From: Acidobacteriaceae bacterium
GTDB lineage: Bacteria > Acidobacteriota > Terriglobia > Bryobacterales > Bryobacteraceae
Assembly (NCBI GenBank): GCA_019239585.1
Contig: JAFAZU010000117.1
Span: forward strand, 1-6,753
Direction: 5' to 3'
Length of the DNA: 6,753 nucleotides
Numbering within the stretch: position 1 is the stretch's first letter; each line of letters starts with the position of its first letter. Below the pieces are notes generated by a model that searched no databases, was not told the origin of the DNA, and worked only from the letters and a program-made list of their open reading frames with translations. A program made the translations under genes and the position numbers. This document shows, one piece after another, positions 6,547-6,753 of this stretch.

Positions 6547-6579
6547 AAGGGAAATAGCTCCCCTGAATTATTTCATAAG
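6541..6579. repeat. 9-bp direct repeat TTTCATAAG flanking the small-subunit leader
   Basis: TTTCATAAG occurs at 6541-6549 and again at 6571-6579, start points exactly 30 bases apart. On the minus strand both read CTTATGAAA. The downstream copy is the true start region of the small-subunit gene (ATG AAA CGC). The upstream copy gives a two-codon frame, ATG AAA TAA, at 6568-6576. Confidence 0.5.
6547..6564 (-). promoter_or_regulatory. Possible hairpin masking the ribosome site of the small-subunit gene
   Basis: On the minus strand AGGGGA (6559-6564) can pair with TCCCTT (6547-6552), giving a six-pair stem with one G-U pair and a 6-base loop. It abuts the start codon directly, and its 5' arm contains most of the Shine-Dalgarno GGGGAG. 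A second, weaker and mutually exclusive pairing (GAAATA 6569-6574 with TATTTC 6551-6556) would leave that site in a loop. Whether either forms is unknown. Confidence 0.35.
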
Positions 6580-6597
6580 CGCCTGGAAACTTGCTGT

Positions 6598-6753
6598 TTA
6601 TGTGGCAATACCGGAGCAGGCCGCTTTCAACGCTTGTATAACCCCGTCAAACGTATTTGGTTTAGTGATGTATTGCTGAGCGCCCAAAGCGAGGCTCTCC
6701 TTCCGATCTTGCTCGCGAGAGGAAGAAGAAAATACAACCACTGGTATGAGCGC
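6598..6753 (-). CDS. Response-regulator receiver domain, C-terminal 51 residues (start lies outside the window)
   Basis: The frame is open from the window edge to a TAA at 6598-6600. The visible end is a typical CheY-like receiver domain: strand 4 IPVVVFSSSS with the conserved Ser/Thr position, a helix REQDRKESLALGA, then QQYITKPNTFDGVIQALK, where K31-P32 is the invariant Lys-Pro of the phosphorylation site. No output domain follows; the protein stops about 13 residues after the last helix begins, so it is either a stand-alone receiver or the end of a longer protein with a C-terminal receiver. The phosphorylated aspartate would lie outside the window. It is 51 bases before the small-subunit gene on the same strand, so shared transcription is possible but not shown. 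Confidence 0.85.
   Translation of the reverse strand, partial: ALIPVVVFSSSSREQDRKESLALGAQQYITKPNTFDGVIQALKAACSGIAT

Noticed and set aside
6547..6597. Sigma70 promoter before the small-subunit gene
   Set aside because: TATGAA and AAATAAT resemble a -10 box but no -35-like sequence lies 16-18 bases upstream, so I cannot support it.
1..6753. CRISPR array, tRNA/rRNA, insertion sequence or phage remnants
   Set aside because: Apart from a 9-bp pair at 6541/6571, no regular repeats, transposase motifs or cloverleaf-like segments were seen on either strand; nearly all bases are inside coding frames.

Overview
The window holds seven protein genes, all on the minus strand and packed tightly; two of them run off the ends. 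In transcription order (high to low coordinates) they are: the end of a response-regulator receiver domain; a Tat-exported small subunit of the gluconate 2-dehydrogenase subunit 3 type; a GMC-family FAD oxidoreductase; a small exported multiheme cytochrome c with five CXXCH sites; two different exported S1-type sulfatases; and the N-terminal part of a membrane-anchored AsmA-like protein. There are no RNA genes, insertion sequences, CRISPR arrays or tRNAs that I can support. The longest stretch without a gene is 134 bases.

The organism is probably a Gram-negative soil or water bacterium of the Acidobacteriota (Solibacter/Bryobacterales-like) or a similar phylum. This is inference. The grounds are Tat signals of the RRDWLG and RRKFVQSL kind on periplasmic enzymes, sulfatases next to a GMC/subunit-3 dehydrogenase, an AsmA-like envelope protein, and a base composition that looks moderately GC-rich by eye.

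The centre of the window (2386-6546) looks like one operon. The subunit 3 gene is followed after 4 bases by the GMC gene. The GMC stop overlaps the cytochrome start as ATGA. Three bases separate the cytochrome stop from the first sulfatase, and 22 bases separate the two sulfatases. The first three genes match the layout of bacterial three-subunit sugar/sugar-acid dehydrogenases (gluconate, sorbitol or fructose dehydrogenase type): a flavin subunit without its own signal, a Tat-bearing small subunit that escorts it across the membrane, and a c-type cytochrome that takes the electrons. Unusually, the cytochrome is a c3/c7-like multiheme protein and not the three-domain mono-heme type of the classical enzymes.

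The two sulfatases carry intact formylglycine motifs (CAPAR and CSPSR) and their own Tat-like signals, so they should act in the same compartment as the dehydrogenase. My reading is a periplasmic module that removes sulfate esters from a sulfated sugar or glycan and oxidises the freed sugar, sending electrons to the respiratory chain. The substrate cannot be read from the sequence, and no glycoside hydrolase, transporter or formylglycine-generating enzyme lies in the window. The AsmA-like gene lies beyond a 134-base gap with a weak hairpin and a weak promoter-like pair, and may be a separate unit.
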